From positions 1 through 42,869 of the forward strand of contig MNYW01000182.1 of the NCBI GenBank assembly GCA_001873295.1: DNA of 42,869 nt, written 5' to 3'. Under the pieces are notes generated by a model, which worked only from the letters and a program-made list of their open reading frames with translations, ran no database searches and was not told the origin of the DNA. The position numbers and the translations under genes are program-made. Shown here one piece after another: positions 17,836-28,184 of the stretch. This DNA comes from Nitrospirae bacterium CG2_30_70_394 (GTDB lineage Bacteria; CG2-30-53-67; CG2-30-70-394). Every line of letters begins with the position of its first letter. The first letter of the stretch is position 1.

Positions 17836-18562
17836 AAAACGTAAAGGCGGCCATCCGCCTGCTGGAGGTCCAACGGTTCCTGCGCAACCGCGACCGGGCG
17901 ACCGCCTTGGGGATCTCCGCCAGGCGGCGGTCATCACCTGCACCACCCGATGGCAGCGGGAGAGCGGGCGGGCGAGGGGGAGGGTGGGGGTGGGTTACCG
18001 GCGGCCGGGGGAGGCGCGGGGCGTTTCACCTACCCCACGGCGGGATGGACCGAAGACCAGGTGGGGCAAGAGCTGGTGGAGGTGATCGACGAGGGGGTGG
18101 GATCTTCTTCGTCTCCCAGGCCGCGGAGCCGTTCGAGATCGACAGCAACCCCCTGGCCTGGCGGGTCGACAATCTCCGCGCCATGGCGGTGAAGGAGATC
18201 GCGCCACCCACGGTGCACACCCGGGTCCGCTTCGCCTGATCCGTGGAGCGACCCTGCGACCTCGTTGCCCTCTGCAACCGCGACACGGAGGCGTAGGAGT
18301 TTGCGCACCCGCCGGTGCTTTGCCTCTTGGCCATCGGCGTCCACTTCGCCTCCCGTGCCAAGGCACAGCCTTGGCCACGGCCTGCCGCGGTTCCGCGAGG
18401 TCGTCCTCGACTTTGCTGGCGTGGCGGCGGTGGATCAGGGGTTCTGCGATGGGCTCTTCCGCGTCTGGGCCCGCGCCCATCCCGAGACTCGCCTCCTGCC
18501 GGTGAGGATGAAGAGGCGGTCGCCTTCATGGTGGAACGCGCCCGCCACCACCCGAGACCGCG
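17836..18562 (+). pseudogene. Decayed HTH - HATPase - STAS-like (DUF4325-type) regulator
   Basis: Family-like blocks scattered over all three + frames: VQRFLRNRDRATALGISAR / HHLHHPMAAGERAGEG / RFTYPTAGWTEDQVGQELVEVI / DEGVGIFFVSQAAEPFEIDSNPLAW / AHPPVLCLLAIGVHFASRAKAQ / LGHGLPRFREVVLDFAGVAAVDQGFCDGLFRVWARAHPETRLLPVR / EEAVAFMVERAR, with in-frame stops at 18237-18239 and 18294-18296. Confidence 0.75.
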
Positions 18563-18944
18563 CGGCGCGGGCCGCCGGTGCAACCGCCTCCTACCGCGAC
18601 GCCGGTAAGACCTCGCACCGTCGTCCCGGTACCCCGGGAAGAGCCGTTTCCCCTCGGCGATCCCTCCCCACCGGGCCAGCCGCGCGCAGGGCGCCGGTGA
18701 GAAATCGGCGAGGAGTCTGGCGGAGGGTGGTTCACCGTCGCCACGGCGATGGACCCGCCTTCCAGGCGGAGTCGCTCACCGACCCCAGCGCCTTGGCCGC
18801 GTAGTTGCCGTCCATGATTCGCGCCCCTTGGCGTTCATCTGCGGCAATCTCTAAAAAACGTCTTCCTGGGGCTTTCGCCGGCGCCACCGTCCTCGACCCA
18901 ACCGCCTGGTTCCACTGGCCGGCACCGTGAGTCCGACCGGCCGC

Positions 18945-20387
18945 CTAGAACACCGCCGCCGAGGCGCGGGCAAGGGCGAGGATCGTGTCGGGGAAGAGGC
19001 CAAGGGCGAAGACGCCGGCAATGGAGGCCGCCAAGGACCAGCGCATTGGGGTGGAGAGGAGGAGCTGGGGCTCACCCTCCGGGTCGCGCATGTACATGTA
19101 GACCACCACCCGCAGGTAGTAGTAGGCGGAGACCGCGGAGTTGAGCATCCCCACCACCGCCAGCCAGACGAGGTTCGCCTGCACCGCCCCCATGAAGATG
19201 TAGAACTTGCCGAAGAAGCCGGCGGTGGGCGGGATGCCGGCGAGCGACAGCAGGAGGACGAGCATCACCGCGCCGAGGGCGGGGTGGACCTTCGCCAGGC
19301 CGGCGAAGTGGTCGAGGCTGGCCCCCTCCGCCCCCTCGGTGCGGTTCAGCGCCGCCACCACGCCGAAGGCGCCGATGTTCATGAAGGCGTAGGAGAGCAT
19401 GTAGAACATCACCGTGGCGGAGCCCGCGGCGCCGCCCACCACCACCCCCACGAGGATGTAACCGGCGTGGGTGACGGACGAGTAGGCGAGCATCCGTTTC
19501 ACGTCGCGCTGCTGGATCGCCATCAGGTTGCCCACGGTCATGGTGATCACCGCGAGCGCGGTGAGCAGGCCGCTCCACAGGGGCGACTGGCCAGCGAGGC
19601 CACTGACGAAGATGCGCAGGATGGCGGCAAACGCCGCCGCCTCGGAGCCCACGGAGAGGAAGGCGGTAACCGGCGTCGGGGCGCCGGTGTAGACGTCGGG
19701 GCTCCAAAAGTGGAACGGCACCATGGAGACCTTGAAGCCGAGGCCAACGATCACCATGACGATCGCCAAAGCGAGCGGCGCGGCCATCGCCTCGGGGTGG
19801 GCGGCGAGGAAGGTGTGGATCTCCGGGATCGAGGTGGTGCCGGTGATCCCGTAGATCAGGGAGAAGCCGTAGAGCAGAAAGGCGGAGGAGAAGGCACCGA
19901 GGATGAAGTACTTGAGCGCCGCCTCGTTCGACCCCAGCCGGCCGCGCAAAAATCCCACCAGGCAGTAGAAGGTGATCGACATGAGCTCCAGGCCGACATA
20001 GACCACCATCAGATCGCGTGCCGAGGCCATCACCATCATCCCCAGCACGGCAAAGAGGAGCAGGGTGTAGTACTCGCCGTGCTCCATCCCCTCCTGGCGC
20101 AGGTAGCTCCCCGAGTGGAGGATCGCGAGGACCGCGGCGAGGAGGAAGACCCACTTGAAGAAGAGGGCAAAGTTGTCGACCGCGTAGCTCCCGGCAAAGG
20201 TCACCACCGGCTGGTCCCACAGGGGGATCAGGGTGGCGCCGGCGACCACCAGGATGAGGATCGCGATCGCCGCCAGGGAGCCCTTGTTCTCCTCCTGGAC
20301 GGTGAAACTCAGGAGCAGGTGGCCGAGGCCGAAGACCAGCAGGCAGAGCTCGGGGAGGATCGCGGCGTAGTGGATGGCGGGCATCAT
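18945..20387 (-). CDS. nuoN: NADH-quinone oxidoreductase subunit N
   Basis: Start [23 protein letters not shown] (track ORF extends out of frame upstream); [65 protein letters not shown]. 4-nt overlap with nuoM. Confidence 0.96.
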   Translation of the reverse strand: MMPAIHYAAILPELCLLVFGLGHLLLSFTVQEENKGSLAAIAILILVVAGATLIPLWDQPVVTFAGSYAVDNFALFFKWVFLLAAVLAILHSGSYLRQEGMEHGEYYTLLLFAVLGMMVMASARDLMVVYVGLELMSITFYCLVGFLRGRLGSNEAALKYFILGAFSSAFLLYGFSLIYGITGTTSIPEIHTFLAAHPEAMAAPLALAIVMVIVGLGFKVSMVPFHFWSPDVYTGAPTPVTAFLSVGSEAAAFAAILRIFVSGLAGQSPLWSGLLTALAVITMTVGNLMAIQQRDVKRMLAYSSVTHAGYILVGVVVGGAAGSATVMFYMLSYAFMNIGAFGVVAALNRTEGAEGASLDHFAGLAKVHPALGAVMLVLLLSLAGIPPTAGFFGKFYIFMGAVQANLVWLAVVGMLNSAVSAYYYLRVVVYMYMRDPEGEPQLLLSTPMRWSLAASIAGVFALGLFPDTILALARASAAVF

Positions 20388-21889
20388 GGGAGGACCCCAA
20401 TGGAGGCGACGCTCACCGGCGCCTGGGCGATCAGGTGGTTCACCGTGGGGTGGAGGATGGCGAGAAAGGGGTCGGGGTAAACGCCGATCCACACCGCCAA
20501 GACCACCAGGGGGGCGAGAACGACGAACTCCCGGACGTTCATATCCACGAGGGCGAAGTTCTTCGGGTTGTCGAGCTTGTTGAACATCACCCGCTGGAAC
20601 ATCCACAGCATGTAGCCGGCGCCGAGGATGATCCCAAAGGCGCCGACCACCGCGAACATGCGAAACGGCGAGTGGAAGACCCCGACTAGGGTGAGGAACT
20701 CCCCGACGAAGCCGTTGAGCCCCGGCAGGCCGATGGAGGACATGGTGAAGATTGAGAAGAAGACCGCGTAGATCGGCATCACCCGGGTCAGGCCGCCGAA
20801 CTCGGAGATCAAGCGGGTGTGGCGCCGCTCGTAGAGGATGCCCACCAGGAGGAAGAGGGCGCCGGTGGAGATCCCGTGGTTGATCATCTGCAGGATCCCC
20901 CCCTCCATCGCCTGCTGGTTGAGGGCGAACAGGCCGAGGGTGATGTAGCCCATGTGGGAGACGGAGGAGTAGGCGACCAGCTTCTTCAGGTCCTTCTGGG
21001 CCAGGGCCATGAGTGCCCCGTAGACGATCGCGATCCCCGACAACACCATGATCATGGGCAGGAAGCGCGGCAGGGCCGCAGGGCACATGGGGATGGCGAA
21101 GCGGAGGAAGCCGTAGGTCCCCATCTTCAGGAGCACCCCGGCGAGAATCACCGAGCCGGCGGTGGGTGCCTCCGTGTGGGCGTCGGGCAGCCAGGTGTGG
21201 AAGGGGAACATCGGCACCTTCACCGCGAAGGCGACGAACAAGGCGGCGAAGATCCAGCCCTGCATCGCCGGCGCGTAGGTCGGCACGAGGTGGGTGATGG
21301 TCTGGATGTCGAAGGTGTGGCCCGCGGCAACGTACAAGACGAGGATCGCCACCAGCATGAGGACCGAGCCGGCGAGGGTGTAGAGGAAGAACTTCACCGC
21401 CGCGTACACCCGCCGCTCGCCGCCCCACACCCCGATCAGGAGGTACATGGGGACGAGCATCGCCTCCCAAAAGAGGTAGAAGAGGAAGAAGTCGAGGGCA
21501 ATGAAGACGCCGATCATGCTGGTCTCCAAAACCAGCATGGCGATCATGAACTCCTTCACGTGGCGGGTGACCGCCGTCCAGGTGGAGAGGAGGGCGAGCA
21601 TGGAGAGCAGGGTGGTGAGGAGGATCAAGAGGAGCGAGATCCCGTCGATCCCCACGTGGTAGTCGACGCCGAGCGACGGGATCCACGCCTGCTTCTCCAC
21701 GAACTGCATCGCCGCGCGGGTGCGGTCGAAGCGCGTGGCGAGGGGCAGCGAGGCGAGGAAGGTCACCACCGAGGTGGCAAAGGCGACGTGGCGAGCGGCC
21801 GCCGCGTTGTCGCGCCGAACGCCGAGCAGGATGGCCACCGCCCCCACCAGGGGAAGGAAGGTGACGATCGACAGGATGGGAAGGGCCAT
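20384..21889 (-). CDS. nuoM: NADH-quinone oxidoreductase subunit M
   Basis: [60 protein letters not shown]. Confidence 0.97.
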   Translation of the reverse strand: MALPILSIVTFLPLVGAVAILLGVRRDNAAAARHVAFATSVVTFLASLPLATRFDRTRAAMQFVEKQAWIPSLGVDYHVGIDGISLLLILLTTLLSMLALLSTWTAVTRHVKEFMIAMLVLETSMIGVFIALDFFLFYLFWEAMLVPMYLLIGVWGGERRVYAAVKFFLYTLAGSVLMLVAILVLYVAAGHTFDIQTITHLVPTYAPAMQGWIFAALFVAFAVKVPMFPFHTWLPDAHTEAPTAGSVILAGVLLKMGTYGFLRFAIPMCPAALPRFLPMIMVLSGIAIVYGALMALAQKDLKKLVAYSSVSHMGYITLGLFALNQQAMEGGILQMINHGISTGALFLLVGILYERRHTRLISEFGGLTRVMPIYAVFFSIFTMSSIGLPGLNGFVGEFLTLVGVFHSPFRMFAVVGAFGIILGAGYMLWMFQRVMFNKLDNPKNFALVDMNVREFVVLAPLVVLAVWIGVYPDPFLAILHPTVNHLIAQAPVSVASIGVLP

Positions 21890-21935
21890 GGGGACGACCT
21901 GACCTAGAAGAGTTGCAAGGGCGCGGCAGCGGGGA

Positions 21936-23930
21936 TCACAGCCAGGTCGCCAGGGCGACCACCGCCAGGACGACCACCCCGGTGACCATGGCGGTGGCGT
22001 AGTTGTTCACCCGGCCGGTCTGGAGCGGGCGCAGGAGCGCGCCCAGGTCGCGCAGCAGGATGGCCGTACCGTTGACGATGCCGTCGATGACGAAGACGTC
22101 GAAGCCGCGGTGGAGCAAGTCGGCGAGCCTCTTGATCGAGCGGACCAAGCAGAGGTCGTAGAGCTCATCCACGAAGTATTTGTTCAGGAGCACGCCGTGG
22201 ACCATCGGGAAGCGGCGGCCGAGGGCCACCGCCGCCTCGGGACGGACGACGTAGAGGGCGAAGGCGATGGCGATCCCCACCACCCCCACCGCCACCGACA
22301 GCCCCATGAGTGCCCACGCCACCGCCGCGGCGAGTTCGTGGGCGTGGCCCGCCTGGCCATGGCCGAAGGCGGGGCTCAGGAAGGGGAGAATCCCCCCGCC
22401 CAGGTGGACCACGGACGGACCACCGAGGAGTTCGGGCCAGCCGACGAGGCCGGCGACGCAGGAGAAGAGGGCGAGGACCACCAAGGGGCGGGTCATGGAG
22501 ACCGGCGACTCGTGGATCTTCGGCGCCGCCTCCGCCGGGTAGCGGGCGCGCCCATGGAAGGTCATGAAGATCAGCCGGAACATGTAAAACGCGGTCATCA
22601 GGGCGGCCAATGCCCCCCCGCCCCAGAGGACGAGGCCAAGGCGGTCACCGTGGGCAAAGGCGCGCTCGAGGATCAGGTCCTTGGAGCAGAAGCCGGCGAG
22701 CGGCGGGATGCCGGCGATCGCTAGGGCGCCGACCACGAAGGTGCGGTAGGTGACCGGCATCTGCGTGCGCAGACCGCCCATGTTGCGCATGTCCTGCGGG
22801 TCCGCATGCACCCCGGCGGCGTGGAAGCCGTGCTCAACCGAGTGGATCACCGCCCCCGAGCAGAGAAAGAGGAGCCCCTTGAAGAAGGCGTGGGTCATCA
22901 GGTGGAAGGCGGCGACGCCGTAGGCACCCAACCCGGCGGCGAGGAACATGTAGCCGAGCTGGCTCACCGTCGAGTAGGCGAGCACCCGCTTGATGTCGTT
23001 CTGCACCAGACCAATGGAGGCGGCGAACAGGGCGGTGAAGCCGCCCACCACCGCCACCGTGTCCGCCGCCACCGGCGCGAGGTCAAAGAGGGCGGCGCAG
23101 CGCGCCACCATGTAGACGCCGGCGGTGACCATGGTCGCCGCGTGGATCAGGGCGGAGACCGGGGTGGGGCCCTCCATGGCGTCGGGGAGCCAGACGTGGA
23201 GGGGGAACTGCGCCGACTTGCCCATCGCGCCCACGAACAGGAGCAGGCAGATGAGGGTGAGGGTCGGGACCTCCATCCCCAACAAGGCGATGTTCTGGCC
23301 GGCGACCTCGCCGGCGCGGGCGAAGACCTGGTGGTAATCGAGGGTCCCGAAGGTGACCCAGATCAGGAAGACACCGAGGCCAAAGCCGAAGTCTCCCACC
23401 CGGTTCACCACGAACGCCTTCTTGCCCGCATCCGCTGCCGAGCGTTTCTCGTACCAAAAACCGATCAGGTAGTAGGAGCACACCCCCACCAGCTCCCAGC
23501 CGACATACAGCAGCAGGAAGTTGTTCGCCAACACCAGCAAGAGCATGGAGAAGGTGAACAGGGACAGGAAGGTGAAGAAGCGGCGGTAGCCCGGATCGTT
23601 CGCCATGTAGCCGGTGGAGTAGACGTGGACCGCCGAGGAGATCCCGGTGACCACCACCAGCATCATCGCGGTGAGGGGGTCCACCTGCACCCCGACGGTC
23701 ACCGCAAAGGTGCCGGCTCCAATCCAGGTGTAGAGGTCGCCGTACAGGAAGGGGGTGGAGCCCGGGTGGGTCAGGAGCCCGGCGACCATGCCGAGGGAGA
23801 GGGCGAGGGCGGCGAGGACCGCGGCGGTGGCGATGCGGTGGCTCCACGGCCTGGGGTAGAAGGTGCTGAACAGGCCATTCACGAGAAAGGCCAGAAGCGG
23901 CAAGACGAGGATCCAGACGGTGGTGGTCAT
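21936..23930 (-). CDS. nuoL: NADH-quinone oxidoreductase subunit L
   Basis: [58 protein letters not shown]. Confidence 0.97.
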   Translation of the reverse strand: MTTTVWILVLPLLAFLVNGLFSTFYPRPWSHRIATAAVLAALALSLGMVAGLLTHPGSTPFLYGDLYTWIGAGTFAVTVGVQVDPLTAMMLVVVTGISSAVHVYSTGYMANDPGYRRFFTFLSLFTFSMLLLVLANNFLLLYVGWELVGVCSYYLIGFWYEKRSAADAGKKAFVVNRVGDFGFGLGVFLIWVTFGTLDYHQVFARAGEVAGQNIALLGMEVPTLTLICLLLFVGAMGKSAQFPLHVWLPDAMEGPTPVSALIHAATMVTAGVYMVARCAALFDLAPVAADTVAVVGGFTALFAASIGLVQNDIKRVLAYSTVSQLGYMFLAAGLGAYGVAAFHLMTHAFFKGLLFLCSGAVIHSVEHGFHAAGVHADPQDMRNMGGLRTQMPVTYRTFVVGALAIAGIPPLAGFCSKDLILERAFAHGDRLGLVLWGGGALAALMTAFYMFRLIFMTFHGRARYPAEAAPKIHESPVSMTRPLVVLALFSCVAGLVGWPELLGGPSVVHLGGGILPFLSPAFGHGQAGHAHELAAAVAWALMGLSVAVGVVGIAIAFALYVVRPEAAVALGRRFPMVHGVLLNKYFVDELYDLCLVRSIKRLADLLHRGFDVFVIDGIVNGTAILLRDLGALLRPLQTGRVNNYATAMVTGVVVLAVVALATWL

Positions 23931-24042
23931 GGTGGTCAGCTTTCGGCGTTCAGCATTCAGCGCGTGTGCAAACGGAACTCGGCCTGCCGCAATCCGTGCC
24001 CCCCGCCTCCCGCAGGCGGTGCACCGGCCGCTGAAACTCCCC

Positions 24043-24354
24043 TCACCACTTCAACAGGTTGAACTCGTCCACATTCAGGGTCGGCTTGTTGCGATAGAAG
24101 GCGATGATGATCGCCAGCCCCACCGCCGCCTCGGCCGCCGCCACGGTGAAGACAAAGAGGACGAAGACCTGCCCGGTGAGCGACTCCAGATGGCGGGAGA
24201 AGGCGACCAGGTTGAGGTTCACCGCGTTGAGCATCAGCTCCAGGGACATGAAGACCTGGATCATGTTGCGCCGCGTCAGCACCCCCACCATCCCGAGGGT
24301 GAAGAGGAGGGCGGAGAGGCACAGAGGCCACTGGAGGGGGATCGGACCGGACAT
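24043..24354 (-). CDS. nuoK: NADH-quinone oxidoreductase subunit K
   Basis: 103 aa; [29 protein letters not shown]...[22 protein letters not shown]. Start overlaps nuoJ stop (TGATG). Confidence 0.96.
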   Translation of the reverse strand: MSGPIPLQWPLCLSALLFTLGMVGVLTRRNMIQVFMSLELMLNAVNLNLVAFSRHLESLTGQVFVLFVFTVAAAEAAVGLAIIIAFYRNKPTLNVDEFNLLKW

Positions 24355-24863
24355 CAAAGCCTCCGCTTGGCAAGGAGGATCGCCCCGACCATCGCCACCA
24401 ACAGAATCAACGAGGCGACCTCGAAGGGCAGGAGGTAGGTGGTGAACAGGACCCCCGCCACCGACTCGACGTTGCCCTGGCTGGCGAGAAGGGCGGCGGT
24501 GGCGCTCCCGTGGGTACCCGCGAAGGTACCGCGGGCGAGGGTCACGACCAGGATCGCCCCCATCACCCCAGCGATCAGCGACGCCACCGTCGCCGAGGCG
24601 TGGCGCTGGCGCACCTTCGCCAGCTCGCGCACGTCCAAGAGCATGATCACGAAGAGGTAGAGGATGAGGATCGCTCCGGCGTAGACCATCACCTGCAAGG
24701 CGGCGATGAACTCGGCGTTGAGCAGCAAAAAGATCCCCGCCATGTGGACGAAGAAGGCGAGCATCCACAACGCCGCGTGCAACAGGTTGGAGCGGGTCAC
24801 CATCGCCGCGCCGCACCCCAAGGCGGCGACCGCGAAGTAGAGGAAGAAGAGGTGCTCAGCCAT
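24354..24863 (-). CDS. nuoJ: NADH-quinone oxidoreductase subunit J
   Basis: [35 protein letters not shown]...[25 protein letters not shown]. Confidence 0.95.
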   Translation of the reverse strand: MAEHLFFLYFAVAALGCGAAMVTRSNLLHAALWMLAFFVHMAGIFLLLNAEFIAALQVMVYAGAILILYLFVIMLLDVRELAKVRQRHASATVASLIAGVMGAILVVTLARGTFAGTHGSATAALLASQGNVESVAGVLFTTYLLPFEVASLILLVAMVGAILLAKRRL

Positions 24864-25452
24864 GGACTCTCTCCCCGAGGGCATTGATCGACTCGACCGG
24901 TCCGGCCGGCTCCCCGGCGAGGAGCTGGTCGAGGGTGAGGATCATGCCCCGGCGCGAGTAGGCGGCAAGGTCGACCATCTGAGTGTCCATGCGGATCGCG
25001 TCCTCCGGACACGCCTCGACGCAGAAGCCGCAGAAGACGCACATGCCGAGGTCGATGTCGAACCGCTTCGGCCGCTTCTCGATGTTCGGGTCCGGATCCT
25101 CCTCGGCGACGATGTAGATGCAGCGCGCCGGGCAGATGGTCTCGCACATCATGCAGCCGACACAGCGCGGGCTGCCGTCGTCGCGGCGGACGATCCGGTG
25201 GCGGGTGCGCGAGCGCGGCGGGAGGTAGCGCCGCTCCTCCGGGTACTGGACGGTGACCGCGGCCTGCCTCCCCTTGGCCAGACCGACGAGGTGGAGGAAG
25301 TGATAGCCCATGTTGCGGAAGAAGTGGACGGTGGTGATCCACACCCCGCGCGCCGCCTCCACCACGTAGACCCGCTCCCAGAAGGTCAGCGGCCCGCGCT
25401 TGACCCCGCCGGCGGGGGTCACGGTACCCGGCTTGCGTGCGACCGCTTCCAC
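24856..25452 (-). CDS. nuoI: NADH-quinone oxidoreductase subunit I (2x[4Fe-4S])
   Basis: CVGCMMCETICPARCIYI and CVFCGFCVEACPEDAI. GTG start overlaps nuoH stop (TAGTG). Confidence 0.95.
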   Translation of the reverse strand: MEAVARKPGTVTPAGGVKRGPLTFWERVYVVEAARGVWITTVHFFRNMGYHFLHLVGLAKGRQAAVTVQYPEERRYLPPRSRTRHRIVRRDDGSPRCVGCMMCETICPARCIYIVAEEDPDPNIEKRPKRFDIDLGMCVFCGFCVEACPEDAIRMDTQMVDLAAYSRRGMILTLDQLLAGEPAGPVESINALGERVHG

Positions 25453-26582
25453 TACAGCGCCTCGATGAGGAGGATCACCAGACCGGTGAGCGCGATGTTG
25501 GCCAACGAGACCGGCAGCATCCGCTTCCAGCCGAGGTCCATAAGCTGGTCGTAGCGAAAGCGCGGCAGGGTCCAGCGGATGGTCATCAGCAGCCAGCAGA
25601 ACGCGATCACCTTCACCAGGAAGGAGACCACCTGAATGGCAACCACCGCGTAGTGGCCCACCGCCACCTCCGCCCCCCACGGGAAGACGAAGCCGGACGC
25701 CTGCAGGTAGGGGAACTGCCAGCCGCCGAAGAAGAGGGTAGTGGTGAGGGCCGCGACCATCACCGTCTCCACGAAGTCGGCGAGCAGGAACATGCCGAAC
25801 TTGGTCCCTGAGTACTCGGTGAAGTAACCGATGATCTCGCTCTCCCCCTCGGGCAGGTCGAAGGGGATCCGCTTGGTCTCCGCCAGGGCGGCGGTGAAGA
25901 AGAGGATGCAGCCGAGGGGCTGGACGAAGACCCCCCACTTCGGCAGCCACCCCCACAGAAGCGCCCCCTGGCCGCGGACGATCTCCTGCATGTCCAGCGA
26001 GCCGTAGACCATCACGATGCCGATCACCGTGGCCCCCAGGGTCACCTCGTAGGAGATCATCTGGGAGACACCGCGCACCGCACCCAGGAAGGCGTAGTTG
26101 TTGTTCGACGAGACGCCGGACAAGACGATGCCGTACACCCCAAGGCCGGCCATGGCAAAGATGAAGACGAAGCCGACGTTCAGGCTGGCGACCTGCAACG
26201 CGATGTCACGGCCGGCAACGTGCAGGGTGTCGCCGAAGGGGATCGCCGCGAAGCCGGCGAAGGCGAAGAGGAGATAGAGGAACGGCGCTACGGCGTGCAG
26301 CCACTTCATCCCGCCCACCGGTGACCAGTTCTCCTTCGCCACCAACTTCAGCAGATCCGCGATCGGCTGGAAGAGGCCAAGGTAGATGATCGGGCGCAGG
26401 AGCGGGTTGAGCCAACGCCACAGCGGCGAGTTGAGGGTGAAGCCGGCGCGGTTCGCCCCCCACCGGTCCTGGATCACCGCCGACTGCTTGCGCTCCACCC
26501 ACGAATGGATGCCGGCGATGTTGATCACGATCAGCATCATCACCACCGCCAGCCCCGCCTTGATCGCCAGATCCATCCACAT
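25452..26582 (-). CDS. nuoH: NADH-quinone oxidoreductase subunit H
   Basis: WVERKQSAVIQDRWGANRAGF; FTAALAETKRIPFDLPEGESEIIGYFTEYSGTKFGMF. TGATG junction with nuoG. Confidence 0.96.
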   Translation of the reverse strand: MWMDLAIKAGLAVVMMLIVINIAGIHSWVERKQSAVIQDRWGANRAGFTLNSPLWRWLNPLLRPIIYLGLFQPIADLLKLVAKENWSPVGGMKWLHAVAPFLYLLFAFAGFAAIPFGDTLHVAGRDIALQVASLNVGFVFIFAMAGLGVYGIVLSGVSSNNNYAFLGAVRGVSQMISYEVTLGATVIGIVMVYGSLDMQEIVRGQGALLWGWLPKWGVFVQPLGCILFFTAALAETKRIPFDLPEGESEIIGYFTEYSGTKFGMFLLADFVETVMVAALTTTLFFGGWQFPYLQASGFVFPWGAEVAVGHYAVVAIQVVSFLVKVIAFCWLLMTIRWTLPRFRYDQLMDLGWKRMLPVSLANIALTGLVILLIEAL

Positions 26583-28144
26583 CACACCACCTCCGTGGGC
26601 TGGGGGGCGCCGGAGCCAAGCAGTGCGCCGCGGCGGCCGAGGTTGTCGTGGCTGAGGCCGGCGAAGGGGGCGAGTTGGGAGGCGAGGGCGGCGAAGATGT
26701 CGTCCTCGAAGGCGAAGTCGAAGGGATGGCCGAGGCGGCCGGCGAGTTCCAGCAAGAGCCGCCACGTCTCCACCGCGCCTCGAATCGGCGGCACCGCCAC
26801 CCGCAACCGCTGCACCCGGCCGGCGTGGTTGGTGAAGGTGCCCTCCACCTCCGCGTGGACTGAGCCCGGAAGCAGCACATGCGCCTGCGCCGCCGCCTTG
26901 CCCGGGTGGGTGGCGATCACCGTGAGGTGGTCCACCTCCGCCTTCAGGCCGGTGAGGTCCGCCTCGCCCACCACCACCACCGCCTTCACGCCGTGCGCCT
27001 TCACCCACCCCACCGGGTCGCGCACCTCCGTGCCGAGGATCTCCTGGGCGCCGCGCGTGTTCGGGCTCTGGTCGGCGAGGAGGAGGAGGTCATCCTGCTC
27101 CCCCTGGGGCGGCGCGAGGTAGGCGGCGTGGCCGCCGAGGGCGCCGGCGAACAAGGCGCGGGCGAGGAAGAGCTCCTCGTTGGTGGCGGTGGTGGCACAC
27201 AAAACCGCCACCGCGGCCGCCGCCCGTTTGAGGGCCGCGGCGCTCGCGTCGAGGGCCTGCTCCACCGCCACCGGCCGGCCGTCCACCGCCGCGCTGTCGA
27301 CCCGCTCATGGTCGATCTGCTTGTAGCTGTAGCGGCCCGCATCGCACATCCACCACTGGTTCACCGCCGGGTTCTCGCGCGGTTTGTAGCGCATCACCCG
27401 GGTGCCGCCTGCCTTGTGCGGGCGGTCACGGTTGACGTGGATGGTGATGTTGCAGCCGCGCGCGCAGCCGGTGCAGATGGAGTCCACCGCGGTGAGGTAC
27501 CAGACGCGGCACTTGAAGCGAAAGTCGCGGTCGGTCAAAGCGCCCACCGGACAGAGGTCCACCACACAGCCGGCGTACCGATTGTCGAGCCAGGCGCCGG
27601 GGGCGAGGGTGATCTCCGAGTGGTCGGCGCGCTCGGTGATCCCGAGCTCGTGGGTGTGGGTGATCTCATCGGTAAAGCGAACGCAGCGGGAGCAGAGGAT
27701 GCACCGCTCGCTGTCGAGCATGATGTTCGGGCCGATCTGCTTCGCCTTCGCCCGCTTTTTCACCTTGTCCTCGTCGACCCGCGAGCCGGCGGTGCCGTGC
27801 TCCATGTAGTAGTTCTGGAGCTTGCACTCACCCGCCTGATCACAGACCGGGCAGTCGAGGGGGTGGTTGACGAGGATGAACTCGAGTATCGCGGCGCGGT
27901 ACTCGCGGCACTTGTCGTTGTCCGTGTGCACCACCATCCCGTCCGCCGCCTGGGTATGGCAGGCGATCATCATCTTCGGGACGCCCTCCACCTCCACCAG
28001 ACACATGCGGCAGTTGCCGGCAATGGAGAGGCCGCGGTGGTAGCAGTAGTGGGGGATGTGAATGGCGAGACGGCGCGCCGCTTCGATCAGGGTGGTCCCC
28101 GGGGCGACCTCCACCTCGCGTCCGTCGATGGTCAGCTTGGGCAT
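26582..28144 (-). CDS. nuoG: NADH-quinone oxidoreductase subunit G (short form, about 520 aa)
   Basis: MPKLTIDGREVEVAPGTTLIEAARRLAIHIPHYCYHRGLSIAGNCRMCLVEVEG; HPLDCPVCDQAGECKLQ; CILCSRCVRFTDEI; SICTGCARGCNI. Confidence 0.94.
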   Translation of the reverse strand: MPKLTIDGREVEVAPGTTLIEAARRLAIHIPHYCYHRGLSIAGNCRMCLVEVEGVPKMMIACHTQAADGMVVHTDNDKCREYRAAILEFILVNHPLDCPVCDQAGECKLQNYYMEHGTAGSRVDEDKVKKRAKAKQIGPNIMLDSERCILCSRCVRFTDEITHTHELGITERADHSEITLAPGAWLDNRYAGCVVDLCPVGALTDRDFRFKCRVWYLTAVDSICTGCARGCNITIHVNRDRPHKAGGTRVMRYKPRENPAVNQWWMCDAGRYSYKQIDHERVDSAAVDGRPVAVEQALDASAAALKRAAAAVAVLCATTATNEELFLARALFAGALGGHAAYLAPPQGEQDDLLLLADQSPNTRGAQEILGTEVRDPVGWVKAHGVKAVVVVGEADLTGLKAEVDHLTVIATHPGKAAAQAHVLLPGSVHAEVEGTFTNHAGRVQRLRVAVPPIRGAVETWRLLLELAGRLGHPFDFAFEDDIFAALASQLAPFAGLSHDNLGRRGALLGSGAPQPTEVV

Positions 28145-28184
28145 GGCTTCTTGTCTGTCGGTACGCCGGTGGGATCCGCGGTCG

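Noticed and set aside
20388-21686. Upstream extension of the nuoN ORF (913 aa)
   Set aside because: Low-complexity R/H/P/G translation in the shifted frame of nuoM; nuoN starts at the ATG at 20387.
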